From the NCBI RefSeq assembly GCF_040813715.1, contig NZ_JBFOCH010000006.1: a stretch of 64,000 bases of DNA. One strand, given 5' to 3'. The position numbers and the translations under genes are program-made. Positions within the stretch are counted from its first letter, which is position 1. Every line of letters starts with the position of its first letter. Below the pieces are notes generated by a model. It was given only the letters and a program-made list of their open reading frames with translations, was not told where the DNA came from and made no database searches. The DNA is from Mesorhizobium_K marinum. Lineage in GTDB: Bacteria; Pseudomonadota; Alphaproteobacteria; Rhizobiales; Rhizobiaceae. Below, one piece after another: positions 45,055 through 55,434 of this stretch.

Positions 45055-45846
45055 ATGTCAGAGATCGGCAAGGCGCGGCGGTTGGCGCGACTGTCCAACA
45101 GGCGATCGGGGAGAATGCTCTGCGTGCCGCTGGACCACGGCATGCAGGTCGGCCCCATTTCGGGCATCGCCGATCCGGCGCCGCTGATCGACATGGTCGT
45201 GGAGGCCGGCGTCGATGCCGTCATCGTCACCCCCGGCATGCTGCAGCGCCACGGTCACCGGCTGGCCGGCGGGCCGGCGGTGATCCTGCGCCTCGACCAG
45301 ACCACGATGTGGCGGCACGACAGCGCGACGGGCTACCCCGACACCCACAGCCGGCTTGTCGCCACGGTCGAGGACGCGGTGCGGATGGGCGCGGAGGCGG
45401 TGATCACCTACCTGTTCACCTGCAACAACCTGCCCGGCGAAGAGACGAAGTCCTTCGAGACCGCCGGCGCGGTGGCGACCGAGTGCCGCAAATGGGGCAT
45501 CGTCCATGTCATCGAGGCAATGGCCGCCAAGGGCGGGTTCGCGCGCGCCGACGACCCCGCCATCGTCGCCCTGAACTGCCGCATGGCGGGCGAACTCGGA
45601 GCCGACTGGCTCAAGACCGACTGGTGCGAGGCCGACCGCTTCGCCGACGTCGCCAGGCAGTCGCTGGCGCCCATCGCGGTTGCCGGCGGGCCCGCGCTGG
45701 CGACGCTCGACGATACCGTCCGTTTTGCCGAAGCGGCGATCGGCGCGGGCGCATCCGGACTGATGTTCGGTCGAAACGTCTTCCAGCACCGCGACGTGCC
45801 GGGCGCGCTTGCGACGCTGGCCAAGGTGGTGCACGGCCGGGTTTGA
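45055..45846 (+). CDS. DeoC/FbaB-type class I aldolase downstream of deoR
   Basis: A 263-residue TIM-barrel aldolase, shorter than LsrF and only distantly related to it. The Schiff-base lysine is K187 (GADWLKTDW), the phosphate-binding loop GRNVFQHRDV is kept, and the early VPLDHGMQVGP motif fits the FbaB/LacD/ADH-synthase branch. It would cleave a ketose phosphate, probably to DHAP or pyruvate plus an aldehyde. It shares the locus with the LsrF-type enzyme, so two different aldolases act in one regulon. A repeat of the last 85 bases follows the N at 45865. Confidence 0.8.
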   Translation: MSEIGKARRLARLSNRRSGRMLCVPLDHGMQVGPISGIADPAPLIDMVVEAGVDAVIVTPGMLQRHGHRLAGGPAVILRLDQTTMWRHDSATGYPDTHSRLVATVEDAVRMGAEAVITYLFTCNNLPGEETKSFETAGAVATECRKWGIVHVIEAMAAKGGFARADDPAIVALNCRMAGELGADWLKTDWCEADRFADVARQSLAPIAVAGGPALATLDDTVRFAEAAIGAGASGLMFGRNVFQHRDVPGALATLAKVVHGRV

Positions 45847-45970
45847 GCAGTCCGTGTGGCAGGGNCTGATGTTCGGTCGAAACGTCTTCCAGCACCGCGA
45901 CGTGCCGGGCGCGCTTGCGACGCTGGCCAAGGTGGTGCACGGCCGGGTTTGAGCAGTCCGTGTGGAAGGG

Positions 45971-45995
45971 GGCGCCGGCCCGATCAGCGGGCGCC
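45971..45995. terminator. hairpin between convergent aldolase and ferritin-like genes
   Basis: GCCCG (45978-45982) and CGGGC (45988-45992) form the core stem with an ATCAG loop, extended by flanking GGC (45971-45973)/GCC (45993-45995) with a bulge. It is just past the aldolase stop and the ferritin-like stop on the other strand. Confidence 0.5.
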
Positions 45996-46001
45996 GAACG
46001 G

Positions 46002-47007
46002 TCAGTTGCCCTGGACCTGGCGCGCACGGATTGCCGCCAGGCAGCCGATCATCTCGCCAGCGAATCTTTGAGCCCGATCACGGGCGTCTTGCGTCGGCAG
46101 GCGCTCTGCCATGTCCAGATAGCAGTCGAGCAGAACTTCCGCGCAGGGCTGCGGCCTGTCGGCCGCGCCGGCCGGAACCGGCGCATCGACGGGATCTTCC
46201 TTCTCCAGCGCCTCCGCCCGCAGACGGGCTCCGTCGATGCAAGATTGCATTTCCGGGCTTGCTGGCGTTGCGGCGCCGTTGCTGAGGAGGTCTGCCAAGC
46301 GACGCTCGAGTGCGGCCAGCGTCCATCCTGGCTCTGGCCGGACCCGGGGGCCGCCTTGAGCGTGGTAGGCGCGGCGGCGCTCACGGCGCAGGGCCGCCAC
46401 ATGCGCCAGTTCGTGGTGGGCCATCTGCTCGCAGGCCGCACGCATCGCACCGGTGTCGGCGCGTGCAACCAGATACGTCCAGAAACCGAACACCCTTTCC
46501 GCGTTGCGAACCGCCGTCGCCAGCACCCGATAGGGGCTGAGCAATTCCGGCGCGGTCGCGCCGGCGCCCTCGTCGTCGAATAGCTGTTGCGGGTCCCATC
46601 CGGGCAAGGACGTGTTGGCCACGACGTCATCACTCGAACGGCGCACGACGTTCGCCACATGCATCTCCTCTTCCGACGCGAGGCGTTCGAAGACTGCGGC
46701 AAGGTNATTCCGGCGCGGTCGCGCCGGCGCCCTCGTCGTCGAATAGCTGTTGCGGGTCCCATCCGGGCAAGGACGTGTTGGCCACGACGTCATCACTCGA
46801 ACGGCGCACGACGTTCGCCACATGCATCTCCTCTTCCGACGCGAGGCGTTCGAAGACTACGGCAAGGTCGGCGCGTCCCTCATCGCGCATGCGGGCGGCG
46901 AGCCGGGAATAGCCATTGACCATCGCCCGTCCGATGCCTGCCGCCACGGCGACGAGTTCCCCGGTGCTGGCGACGGTCACCTCGCGATCGCTTGTACCTA
47001 GAGACAT
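46002..47007 (-). CDS. ferritin-like diiron protein divergent from nosR (split by a join)
   Basis: A protein of about 280 residues after collapsing the 163-base repeat at the N 46706. Two helices carry diiron-type motifs: ERLASEEEMHVANVV and EQMAHHELAHVAALRRERR, each with glutamate and histidine spaced as in ferritin-like proteins. ATG 47007 is set by GGGAGG 6 bases upstream. It is divergent from nosR and shares its 127-base promoter region with an FNR-type box, so it is probably co-induced with N2O reduction. It may handle iron or reactive species; no characterised family is recognised. Confidence 0.65.
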
Positions 47008-47058
47008 GCGGGCCTCCCAGTCGATGCCAAACCTTCGCACAGGCGGAATCGAATCTGT

Positions 47059-47072
47059 TTGCTCCAGATCAA
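47059..47072. promoter_or_regulatory. FNR/NnrR-type box upstream of nosR
   Basis: TTGCTccagATCAA differs from TTGAT-N4-ATCAA at one position. Its centre is about 70 bases from the nosR GTG, so a start of transcription 41.5 bases downstream would fall near 47107, which is reasonable. It also lies about 58 bases from the divergent ferritin-like gene. Regulation by FixK, an FNR or NnrR is all possible; the left half is intermediate. Confidence 0.65.
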
Positions 47073-47134
47073 AGAGGCATTCGAAATACCACTTATGGTG
47101 ATCACATCGAGGAACCAATTCGAAGGCCTCCGCC

Positions 47135-50087
47135 GTGATCCCTGCCTGCGCGTATCCGACCACATCGCGGATCGCCGCTTCCGAGCGGAACACCGCCTGC
47201 ACGGTCGGCAGGCTTCATTTCCTTGATTGTCTCCGCAGACTGCCCGTCGTTCTGGCCGCTTTCGTCGTTCTGCTGTCGGCGACCCACGCATCGCAGGCTG
47301 CGTCGCGGCTCGGCGAATTCCTGCCGAAGGTCCAGCCCGGTGAGCTGTTTGCCGGCGCCGATCGCTTCGGCGAACCGGTTGGCGAGCCGCCGATCGTGCC
47401 GGTCTACAAGGGCGACGACATCGTCGGGCATGCGCTGCTCAACTCCGATTTCACCAGCGCTGTCGGCTATTCGGGCAAGCCGATCCAGATCGTCATCGGC
47501 CTGGATCGCCAAGGCGTGCTGCGCGGGCTCAAGCTGGTGCACCATCAGGAGCCGATCGTGCTTGTCGGCATCCCCGAGGNAGGCGAGCTGTTTTCCGGCG
47601 CCGATCGTTTCGGCGAGCCGGTTGGCGAGCCGCCGATCGCGCCGGTCTACAGGGGCGACGACATCGTCGGGCATGCGCTGCTGAACTCCGATTTCACCAG
47701 CGCTGTCGGCTATTCGGGCAAGCCTATCCAGATCGTCATCGGCCTGGATCGCCAAGGCGTGCTGCGCGGGCTCAAGCTGGTGCACCATCAGGAGCCGATC
47801 GTGCTTGTCGGCATCCCCGAGGCGGACGTCGTTGCCGCGCTCAATAGCCTGATCGACAAGGACCTCGGTCGTGTCGCCGCCGGCGCGCAGCGCCCGCCGC
47901 AGGTCGACATCGTCTCCGGCGCCACCGTGACCGTGCTCGTCATGGGCGACAGCGTGGTGCGCGCCGCTGTCCGCCTCATCCGCAGCGGTCGCCTGGGCGG
48001 CAACGAAGGCGCCGGCGCAGAAGCCGGCCCCGCCGAGACGCGAACCGTGGACATGACGCGGACGGAGACCCGCGACTGGGCAACTCTGCTCGGCGACGGC
48101 TCGATCCGGTCGCTGCGCCTGACCGTCGGAGAGGTCTCGCAGGCGTTTGGCCGCGCCGGCCAGGAGCATGCGGCCTCGCGGGTCGAACGCAAGAACCCCG
48201 AGGATACCTTCATCGAACTCTACGTCGCTCCTGTCAGCGTGCCTTCCATCGGCATCAGCCTGCTGGGCGAGACGGGCTACCGGCGGCTCGAACGGAAGCT
48301 TGCCGGCGGCCGGCAGGCGCTGCTGATCGCCGGCGACGGCGCCTATTCGTTCAAGGGGTCGGGCTATGTGCGCGGCGGCATCTTCGACCGAATCGAACTG
48401 CTGCAGAACGGCCAGGGCGTCCGCTTCCGCGACAGGGACCACACCCGCCTCGGCGACATCGCCGCCGAGGGAGCACCGCGGCTGCGCGAGATCGCCCTTT
48501 TCATGGTGCCCGAGGACTTCGCCTTCGATGTGACGCAGCCCTGGGACCTGCAACTCCTGGCACAGCGCGCGTGGGGCGCGCGCGACAAGGCGGCACTGCC
48601 CTTCGAACTCGGCTACGCGCTGCCGCAGTCCTACATGAAGATCGAGCCCGCCGCAGCGCCGCAGGCGCCCGCGGTCGTGGCCGAGGCGCCCGCAGCCGAG
48701 GGGGCAGCGGCGACGCCGTTCGACGGCGAGAACGAACCGCTCTGGATGGGCATCTGGCGCATGAACGCCATCAAGATCGGCGTCACCGTCGTCGCGTTGG
48801 TCGTCCTTACCGCGATATTCTTCTTTCAGGACTGGCTGGCGCGACGCCCCCTGGCGCGCGTCTGGGTTCGCCGCGCCTTCCTGCTCTACGCGCTGGTCTG
48901 GCTCGGCTGGTACGCCAACGCACAGCTTTCCGTGGTGAACGTCCTGACCTTCACCAGCGCGCTGGTCACCGGGTTCCAGTGGGAGTTCTTCCTTTCGGCG
49001 CCNGGCCGCAGCGCCGCAGGCGCCCACCGTCGTGGCCGAGGCGCCCGCAGCCGAGGGGGCAGCGGCGACGCCGTTCGACGGCGAGAACGAACCGCTCTGG
49101 ATGGGCATCTGGCGCATGAACGCCATCAAGATCGGCGTCACCGTCGTCGCGTTGGTCGTCCTTACCGCGATATTCTTCTTTCAGGACTGGCTGGCGCGAC
49201 GCCCCCTGGCGCGCGTCTGGGTTCGCCGCGCCTTCCTGCTCTACGCGCTGGTCTGGCTCGGCTGGTACGCCAACGCACAGCTTTCCGTGGTGAACGTCCT
49301 GACCTTCACCAGCGCGCTGGTCACCGGGTTCCAGTGGGAGTTCTTCCTTTCGGCGCCGCTGATCTTCATCCTGTGGGCGTCCGTCGCCGCCGCCCTTCTG
49401 TTTTGGGGACGGGGACCGTTCTGCGGCTGGCTGTGTCCGTTCGGCGCGCTCCAGGAACTGACGAACAATCTCGCGCGCTGGCTGAAGGTGCCGCAGATCA
49501 CGGTTCCGTTCTGGCTGCACGAACGGCTCTGGCCGGTCAAATACATGATCTTCCTCGGACTATTCGGCCTGTCGCTCTACTCGGTCGCGCTGGCGGAGGT
49601 GTTCGCGGAGGTCGAGCCGTTCAAGACGGCGATCGTGCTGAAGTTCGCACGCGAATGGCCCTTCGTCGTCTTCGCTTTGACGCTGCTGTCGATCGGCCTG
49701 TTCATCGAACGCTTCTACTGCCGCTACCTGTGTCCGCTTGGCGCGGCGCTCGCGATTCCCGGCCGCATTCGCATGTTCGAATGGCTGAAGCGCTGGCCCG
49801 AATGCGGCTCGCCCTGCCATCGCTGCGCCAAGGAGTGCCCGGTCCAGTCGATCCACCCCGAGGGGCAGATCAACGTCAACGAATGCATCTACTGCATGCA
49901 TTGCCAGGAGCTCTACCACGACGACCAGCGCTGTCCGCACATGATCCAGGTGCGCCTGAAGCGGGAGAAGTTCGAGCGGCTTTCCTCTCCCTCCACCGGC
50001 GCGGGCAAGGGTCCCGCAGCACCGGTCATCACCCACGCAGGCGCCCCGATCGCGGGCGCAGGCACCGCAAGCCAACCCACGAATTAA
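47135..50087 (+). CDS. nosR: nitrous oxide reductase expression and electron-transfer protein NosR (two joins)
   Basis: A membrane flavo-iron-sulfur protein supporting NosZ activity and expression. It has a Sec-type signal, a periplasmic FMN-binding domain (DIVSGATVTVLVMGDSV), membrane spans in the C-terminal half, CGWLCPFG and CRYLCPLG motifs, and two [4Fe-4S] clusters (CHRCAKECP, CIYCMHC). N bases at 47580 and 49003 are followed by repeats of offset 243 (in frame) and 355 (out of frame), so the frame shifts at 49003. After collapse about 784 residues remain, the normal size. The start is GTG 47135, the only start codon in frame before the signal. Confidence 0.93.
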
Positions 50088-50110
50088 CAGGCAAACAAAG
50101 GAGAGTTGCC

Positions 50111-52030
50111 ATGTCGCAGGAAGAAAACAGGGCGAGCCTAAATCGCAGACAGTTGCTCGGATCCACCGCCGCGGTCGCGGCCGCCGCAGGAGCCGCCGGC
50201 GCGGGCGGACTGACGCTTGCCAGCAGCGGCGCCACGCCGGCATTCGCGCAAGCCGCTTCGGCCAATTACGAGGTCAAGCCCGGCGAACTCGACGAATACT
50301 ATGTCTTCTTCTCCAGCGGCCAGACGGGAGAAGTCCGCATCGTCGGCCTGCCGTCGATGCGCGAAATGATGCGCATCCCGGTGTTCAACCGCTGCAGCGC
50401 CACCGGCTGGGGCCAGACCAACGAAAGCCTCAAGATCCTGACCGAGGGCATGCTGCCGGAATACCGCGAACTGATGCAGAAGCGCGGCGCGGCGTCCTAT
50501 CACAACGGCGACCTGCACCATCCCCATCCGTCGCAGACCGACGGCACTTATGACGGGCGCTACCTCTACGCCAACGACAAGGCCAACACCCGCGTCTGCC
50601 GCATCCGCCTCGACGTGATGAAGTGCGACAAGATTGTCCAGCTTCCCAACCAGCACACCGTCCACGGGCTTCGCGTCCAGAAGTATCCGAAGACCGGCTA
50701 CGTCTTCTGCAACGGCGAGGACCGCGTGCCGATCCCCAATGACGGCAAGGTGCTCGACGACACCAAGCACTACCACTCCATCTTCACAGCCGTGGACGGC
50801 GAGACCATGAAGGTGGCGTGGCAGATCATGGTCGACGGCAACCTCGACAATGTCGACGCCGACTATCAAGGCAAATACGCCTTTTCCACCTGCTACAACT
50901 CCGAGGAAGGCATCAACCTGGCCGAGATGATGATGAACGACCAGGACTGGGTCGTCGTCTTCAACCTGAAGCGCATCGAGGACGCCGTTGCGCGCGGCGA
51001 GTATCAGGAAATCGGCGGCGTGCCGGTGCTGGACGGCCGCAAGGGCTCGCCGCTGACCCGCTACATTCCGGTTCCCAACGGGCCGCACGGCATGAACAGC
51101 GCGCCGGACGGCATCCACATCGTCGCCAACGGCAAGCTGTCACCGACCGTCACCGTGATGGACGTCCGCAAGTTCGACGACCTGTTCGAAGACAAGATCG
51201 AACCCCGCGACACGGTCGTCGCCGAACCGGAACTGGGCCTCGGGCCGTTGCACACCGCCTTCGACGGCCGCGGCAACTGCTACACGACGCTGTTCATCGA
51301 CAGTCAGATCTGCAAGTGGAACCTGGAGGATGCGATCCGCGCCTACAAGGGCGAGGCCGTCGACCCGATCCGCCAGAAGCTCGACGTCCACTACCAGCCT
51401 GGCCACAACCACAGCTCGATGGGGCAGACCAAGGAAGCCGACGGCAAGTGGCTGATTTCGTTGAACAAGTTCTCAAAGGACCGCTACCTCAACGTCGGCC
51501 CGCTCAAGCCGGAGAACGACCAGCTCATCGACATTTCGGGCGACGAGATGGTTCTGGTGCACGACAACCCGACCTTCGCCGAGCCGCATGATGCGACCAT
51601 CGTGCACCGCTCCAAGATCGACCCGTTGCATGTCTGGGACCGCAGCGATCCGTTCTTCGCCGACGCGGTGAAGCAGGCTGCAGCAGACGGCGTCGACCTG
51701 ACGGCGGACAACAAGGTGGTGCGCGATGGCGACAAGGTGCGCGTCTACATGACGTCCGTGGCTCCGGCCTTCGGGCTCGAGAGCTTCAATGTGCGGCAGG
51801 GCGACGAGGTGACGGTCTATGTCACCAATCTCGACGAAGTCGAGGACCTGACGCACGGCTTCTCGATCATCAACTACGGCATCAACATGGAGATCGGCCC
51901 GCAGGCGACCGCTTCGGTGACGTTCACCGCCGACATGGCCGGCGTCTACTGGTACTACTGCTCGTGGTTCTGCCATGCGATGCACATGGAGATGAAGGGC
52001 CGCATGTTCGTCGAGCCGCAGGCGGCATGA
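50111..52030 (+). CDS. nosZ: nitrous oxide reductase NosZ, clade I
   Basis: A 639-residue periplasmic multicopper enzyme reducing N2O to N2. A twin-arginine signal (NRRQLLGSTA) marks it as clade I, exported folded. The seven-bladed propeller keeps CuZ histidines (DLHHPHPS and others) and the C-terminal cupredoxin domain has the CuA ligands (CSWFCHAMHMEM). AAGGAGA precedes the ATG. It follows nosR by 23 nt. The electron donor is probably pseudoazurin, encoded at 58796, or a cytochrome c. Confidence 0.97.
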   Translation: MSQEENRASLNRRQLLGSTAAVAAAAGAAGAGGLTLASSGATPAFAQAASANYEVKPGELDEYYVFFSSGQTGEVRIVGLPSMREMMRIPVFNRCSATGWGQTNESLKILTEGMLPEYRELMQKRGAASYHNGDLHHPHPSQTDGTYDGRYLYANDKANTRVCRIRLDVMKCDKIVQLPNQHTVHGLRVQKYPKTGYVFCNGEDRVPIPNDGKVLDDTKHYHSIFTAVDGETMKVAWQIMVDGNLDNVDADYQGKYAFSTCYNSEEGINLAEMMMNDQDWVVVFNLKRIEDAVARGEYQEIGGVPVLDGRKGSPLTRYIPVPNGPHGMNSAPDGIHIVANGKLSPTVTVMDVRKFDDLFEDKIEPRDTVVAEPELGLGPLHTAFDGRGNCYTTLFIDSQICKWNLEDAIRAYKGEAVDPIRQKLDVHYQPGHNHSSMGQTKEADGKWLISLNKFSKDRYLNVGPLKPENDQLIDISGDEMVLVHDNPTFAEPHDATIVHRSKIDPLHVWDRSDPFFADAVKQAAADGVDLTADNKVVRDGDKVRVYMTSVAPAFGLESFNVRQGDEVTVYVTNLDEVEDLTHGFSIINYGINMEIGPQATASVTFTADMAGVYWYYCSWFCHAMHMEMKGRMFVEPQAA

Positions 52031-52034
52031 CGCC

Positions 52035-53411
52035 ATGGCTCCCGCGAGCATGACGACGGCGATCGTGATGGCGGCCACCCTGGCCGCCGTCACCGTCGCG
52101 TCGGCGGACACGATCCTCGTTCCCGCCGGTGCCGGCCAGCCGCTCCAGCAGATCCTGGACCGGGCCGTACCAGGCGACGTCGTCAGGCTCGGCCCTGGGG
52201 AACATGAAGGACGGGTCGCCATTCATTCGGCGGTGACGCTCGAAGGCGAACCAGGTGCCAAGCTTTACAGCCGCGCCGGCGGAAGCGTCGTCACGGTAAC
52301 CGCCCCGCGCGCGGTCGTGCGCGGGCTGGAGATCGGCGGGTCCGGCACGAACATTGGTACCTTCGATTCCGGCGTCCTCCTCGAGGCGACGGCGACCGGT
52401 GCTATCGTCGAAAACAACGTCCTCGTCGGCAATCTCTACGGCGTCTACCTGAAGGGCGCCGCCGACGCGCTGGTGCGCGCCAACAGGATCGTCGGCATCG
52501 GCGAGGGACGCGCCGCCGAAGCCGGCAACGGCGTGCATGTCTGGAATGCGCCGGGCGCCAGAGTGATCGACAACGAGATCAGCCTCGGCCGCGACGGCAT
52601 CTTCACCAACGCCAGCCGCAACAACGTGTTCTCCGGCAACCGCTTCACCGAACTGCGCTTCGCCGTCCACTACATGTACACCAACGACAGCGAGATCAGC
52701 GACAACGTCTCGATCGGCAACTCGGTCGGCTACGCCATCATGTATTCCGACCGGCTAACGGTCAAAGGCAACGTATCGGACGGCGACCGCGACCACGGAC
52801 TGCTGCTCAACACCGCGAAGAACTCGACGATCACCGGAAACCTGGTTCGCGGCCGGCTCCAGCCGGTTTCCCGGTGGATCAACGCCGGACGGCGCGGCGA
52901 CGCGCACGGCGTCCCCGCCGACCCCGCCGCGGGAAGCGCGGCAAGCGCGGACGGCCTGCGCCTCGGCCCCGAAAAATGCGTCTTCATCTACAACGCCAAT
53001 CGCAACGACTTCTCGGACAACCGGTTCGAGAACTGCGCGATCGGCATTCACTTCACGGCCGGCTCCGAGGGCAACCGGATGACGGGCAATGCCTTCGTCG
53101 GGAACCGCAACCAGGTGAAATACGTCGGCACGCGCCATCTCGACTGGTCGGCCGGCGGCCGGGGCAACTACTGGAGCGACAATCCCGCTTTCGATCTCGA
53201 CGGCGACGGGATCGCCGACGCTCCGTACCGGCCGAACGACCTCGTCGACCGTGTGCTGTGGACGGCGCCGCAGGCGAAGATCCTGATCAACAGTCCCGCG
53301 GTCCAGGTAATCCGCTGGGCGCAGAACCAGTTTCCCGCGATCCTGCCTGGTGGCGTGGTCGACAGTCACCCGCTGATGACGCCCCCGGAAACGAGGGTGC
53401 AGAATCGATGA
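52035..53411 (+). CDS. nosD: copper-site maturation protein NosD
   Basis: A 458-residue periplasmic protein with a Sec signal (MTTAIVMAATLAAVTVASA) and a right-handed parallel beta-helix made of repeats such as GVYLKGAADALVRANRIVG, ending in the GNYWSDNPAFDLDGDGIAD module. It works with NosF and NosY to supply the CuZ site. It starts 4 nt after nosZ and its TGA overlaps the nosF ATG. Confidence 0.95.
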   Translation: MAPASMTTAIVMAATLAAVTVASADTILVPAGAGQPLQQILDRAVPGDVVRLGPGEHEGRVAIHSAVTLEGEPGAKLYSRAGGSVVTVTAPRAVVRGLEIGGSGTNIGTFDSGVLLEATATGAIVENNVLVGNLYGVYLKGAADALVRANRIVGIGEGRAAEAGNGVHVWNAPGARVIDNEISLGRDGIFTNASRNNVFSGNRFTELRFAVHYMYTNDSEISDNVSIGNSVGYAIMYSDRLTVKGNVSDGDRDHGLLLNTAKNSTITGNLVRGRLQPVSRWINAGRRGDAHGVPADPAAGSAASADGLRLGPEKCVFIYNANRNDFSDNRFENCAIGIHFTAGSEGNRMTGNAFVGNRNQVKYVGTRHLDWSAGGRGNYWSDNPAFDLDGDGIADAPYRPNDLVDRVLWTAPQAKILINSPAVQVIRWAQNQFPAILPGGVVDSHPLMTPPETRVQNR

Positions 53412-54616
53412 AACCCACCATCCTGCTCGACGGTGTTTCGAAGAGTTTTGGCGCGATCCGGGCCGTCAGGAACGTGTCGCTCGCGCTCGCTCCANTCGAC
53501 AGTCACCCGCTGATGACGCCCCCGGAACCGAGGGTACAGAACCGATGAAACCCACCATCCTGCTCGACGGCGTTTCGAAGAGTTTTGGCGCGATCCGGGC
53601 CGTCAGGAACGTGTCGCTCGCGCTCGCTCCAGGCGAAATCGTGGCCCTCGTCGGCCACAACGGCGCGGGCAAGACCACCCTCATCAAGCTGATGCTCGGC
53701 CTGATCCGGCCGACCGAAGGCGTCGTGCGCATGCTGGGCNGACGGTGTTTCGAAGAGTTTTGGCGCGATCCGGGCCGTCAGGAACGTGTCGCTCGCGCTC
53801 GCTCCAGGCGAAATCGTGGCCCTCGTCGGCCACAACGGCGCGGGCAAGACCACCCTCATCAAGCTGATGCTCGGCCTGATCCGGCCGACCGAAGGCGTCG
53901 TGCGCATGCTGGGCGGCGATCCGTCAACCGATGCCGAGGTGCGGGCCGCGTTCGGCTACCTGCCGGAGAATGTCGCCTTCAACCCGGCCCTCACCGGCCG
54001 CGAGACGCTGCACTTCTATTCCGCCCTGAAACGCGCGGGGCGCGAGCAAGTGGAGGGACTGCTCGAACGCGTTGGCCTGGCCGAAGCGGCCGGCCGGCGC
54101 GTGCGCACCTATTCCAAGGGTATGCGCCAGCGCCTGGGACTGGCGCAGGCGCTTCTGGGCAGGCCCCGGGTCCTGCTGCTCGACGAACCGACCACCGGGC
54201 TCGATCCGGCGCTGCGCCGCGACTTCTACCGGTTTCTCGAGCAACTGCGCGACGATGGGGCGACGATCCTGCTTTCCTCCCACGCGCTGTCCGAACTCGA
54301 AGGACGCGCCGACCATGTGATCATCATGGGCAGGGGCGAGAAGGTTGCCGACGGGACGCTTGACGAACTGCGCCGGCTGGCGCGGCTGCCGACCCGCATT
54401 CGCATCCGGCTCGCCGAGGGCGAAAGGCGCGATGGCTTCCAGGGAAGCTGGCGCGCCGACAACGGCCGCATGCTGGAGATCGACGCCGCGCCCGAGGAGA
54501 AGGTCGCGCTGGTGCGCGCCGCGATGGGCGCGGCGATCGCCGACCTCGATGTGGTGCCGCCGACGCTGGACGAACTCTACGCGCACTTCCAGGACCGACA
54601 GGACCTAGACAGATGA
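53408..54616 (+). CDS. nosF: ABC ATPase NosF (split by two assembly joins)
   Basis: The cytoplasmic ATPase of the NosDFY copper-sulfur system. Walker A (GHNGAGKTTLIK), signature (YSKGMRQRLGLAQAL), Walker B (VLLLDEPTTGLDP) and H-loop (LSSHAL) are clear. N bases at 53495 and 53740 divide it; a first start copy is at 53408 (overlapping nosD), a second at 53545. With overlaps removed it is about 298 residues. nosY starts within its last codons. Confidence 0.92.
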
Positions 54617-55434
54617 GAACGATCCTGATCATCGCCGCGAAGGAAATCCGCGAGGGCATGCGCAACCGGTGGGTTCTCGCCACCACGCTGCTGATGGCCA
54701 CCCTCGCCCTTACCCTGGCCTTCCTCGGAAGCGCGCCGACGGGCAGCGTCGGCGCGGGCGCGCTCGACGTGGTCGTCGTCAGCCTGTCGAGCCTCTCGGT
54801 GTTTCTCGTCCCGCTGATCGCCCTATTGATCTCGCACGACGCAATCGTCGGCGAAAGCGAGCGCGGCACCATGCTGCTGTTGCTCAGCTATCCCCTCGCC
54901 CGCTGGCAGGTGATCGCAGGCAAGTTCGCCGGCCACCTTACGATCCTCGCCTTCGCAACGCTGGTGGGCTACGGCACCGCGGCGGTCGCACTCGCCGGCT
55001 CCGGCCGGCTCGACGGCACGGCGGGCTGGCCGGCCTTCGCGGCGCTGATCGGCTCGTCGGTCCTGCTCGGCGCCGTCTTCGTCTCGATCGGGTATTTCGT
55101 CAGTGCGATGTCCGACCAGCGCGGGACCGCGGGAGGCGTCGCCATCGGCGTCTGGCTGCTCTTCGTCCTGATCTACGACATGGCGCTGCTGGGCCTGCTC
55201 GTGGTGGACCAGGGACGGACGGTGACTCCCGAGGCACTGAACGCCCTGCTGCTGCTCAATCCGACCGACACCTACCGGATATTCAATCTCGGCGGAACGG
55301 CAAGCGCCGTGGCAGGCATGGGCATCGCCGACCAGTCAACGCTGGCCTCGGGGACGCTCATGCTGGCGCTGCTGCTCTGGGCAGCCGCACCGCTGGCGGC
55401 CACCATGCTCGTCTTCTCGAGGAGGGAACCGTGA
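54613..55434 (+). CDS. nosY: ABC permease NosY
   Basis: A 273-residue inner-membrane protein with six hydrophobic spans (for example VVVVSLSSLSVFLVPLIALL and VLLGAVFVSIGYFV) and the SERGTMLLLLSYPLAR loop characteristic of NosY-type ABC-2 permeases. It partners NosF. Start overlaps the nosF stop (ATGA); its TGA overlaps the nosL start. Confidence 0.93.
   Translation: MRTILIIAAKEIREGMRNRWVLATTLLMATLALTLAFLGSAPTGSVGAGALDVVVVSLSSLSVFLVPLIALLISHDAIVGESERGTMLLLLSYPLARWQVIAGKFAGHLTILAFATLVGYGTAAVALAGSGRLDGTAGWPAFAALIGSSVLLGAVFVSIGYFVSAMSDQRGTAGGVAIGVWLLFVLIYDMALLGLLVVDQGRTVTPEALNALLLLNPTDTYRIFNLGGTASAVAGMGIADQSTLASGTLMLALLLWAAAPLAATMLVFSRREP

Noticed and set aside
47135..52030. A continuous frame of about 1630 codons that seems to fuse NosR and NosZ
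   Set aside because: It changes from the true NosR frame to a shifted frame at the N at 49003 and only by chance stays open into nosZ. NosR continues in another frame to 50087 and nosZ has its own start and Tat signal at 50111.
53408..53900. Apparent triplication of the nosF 5' end
   Set aside because: Each copy begins after an N (53495, 53740) and repeats the previous contig end; there is one nosF.
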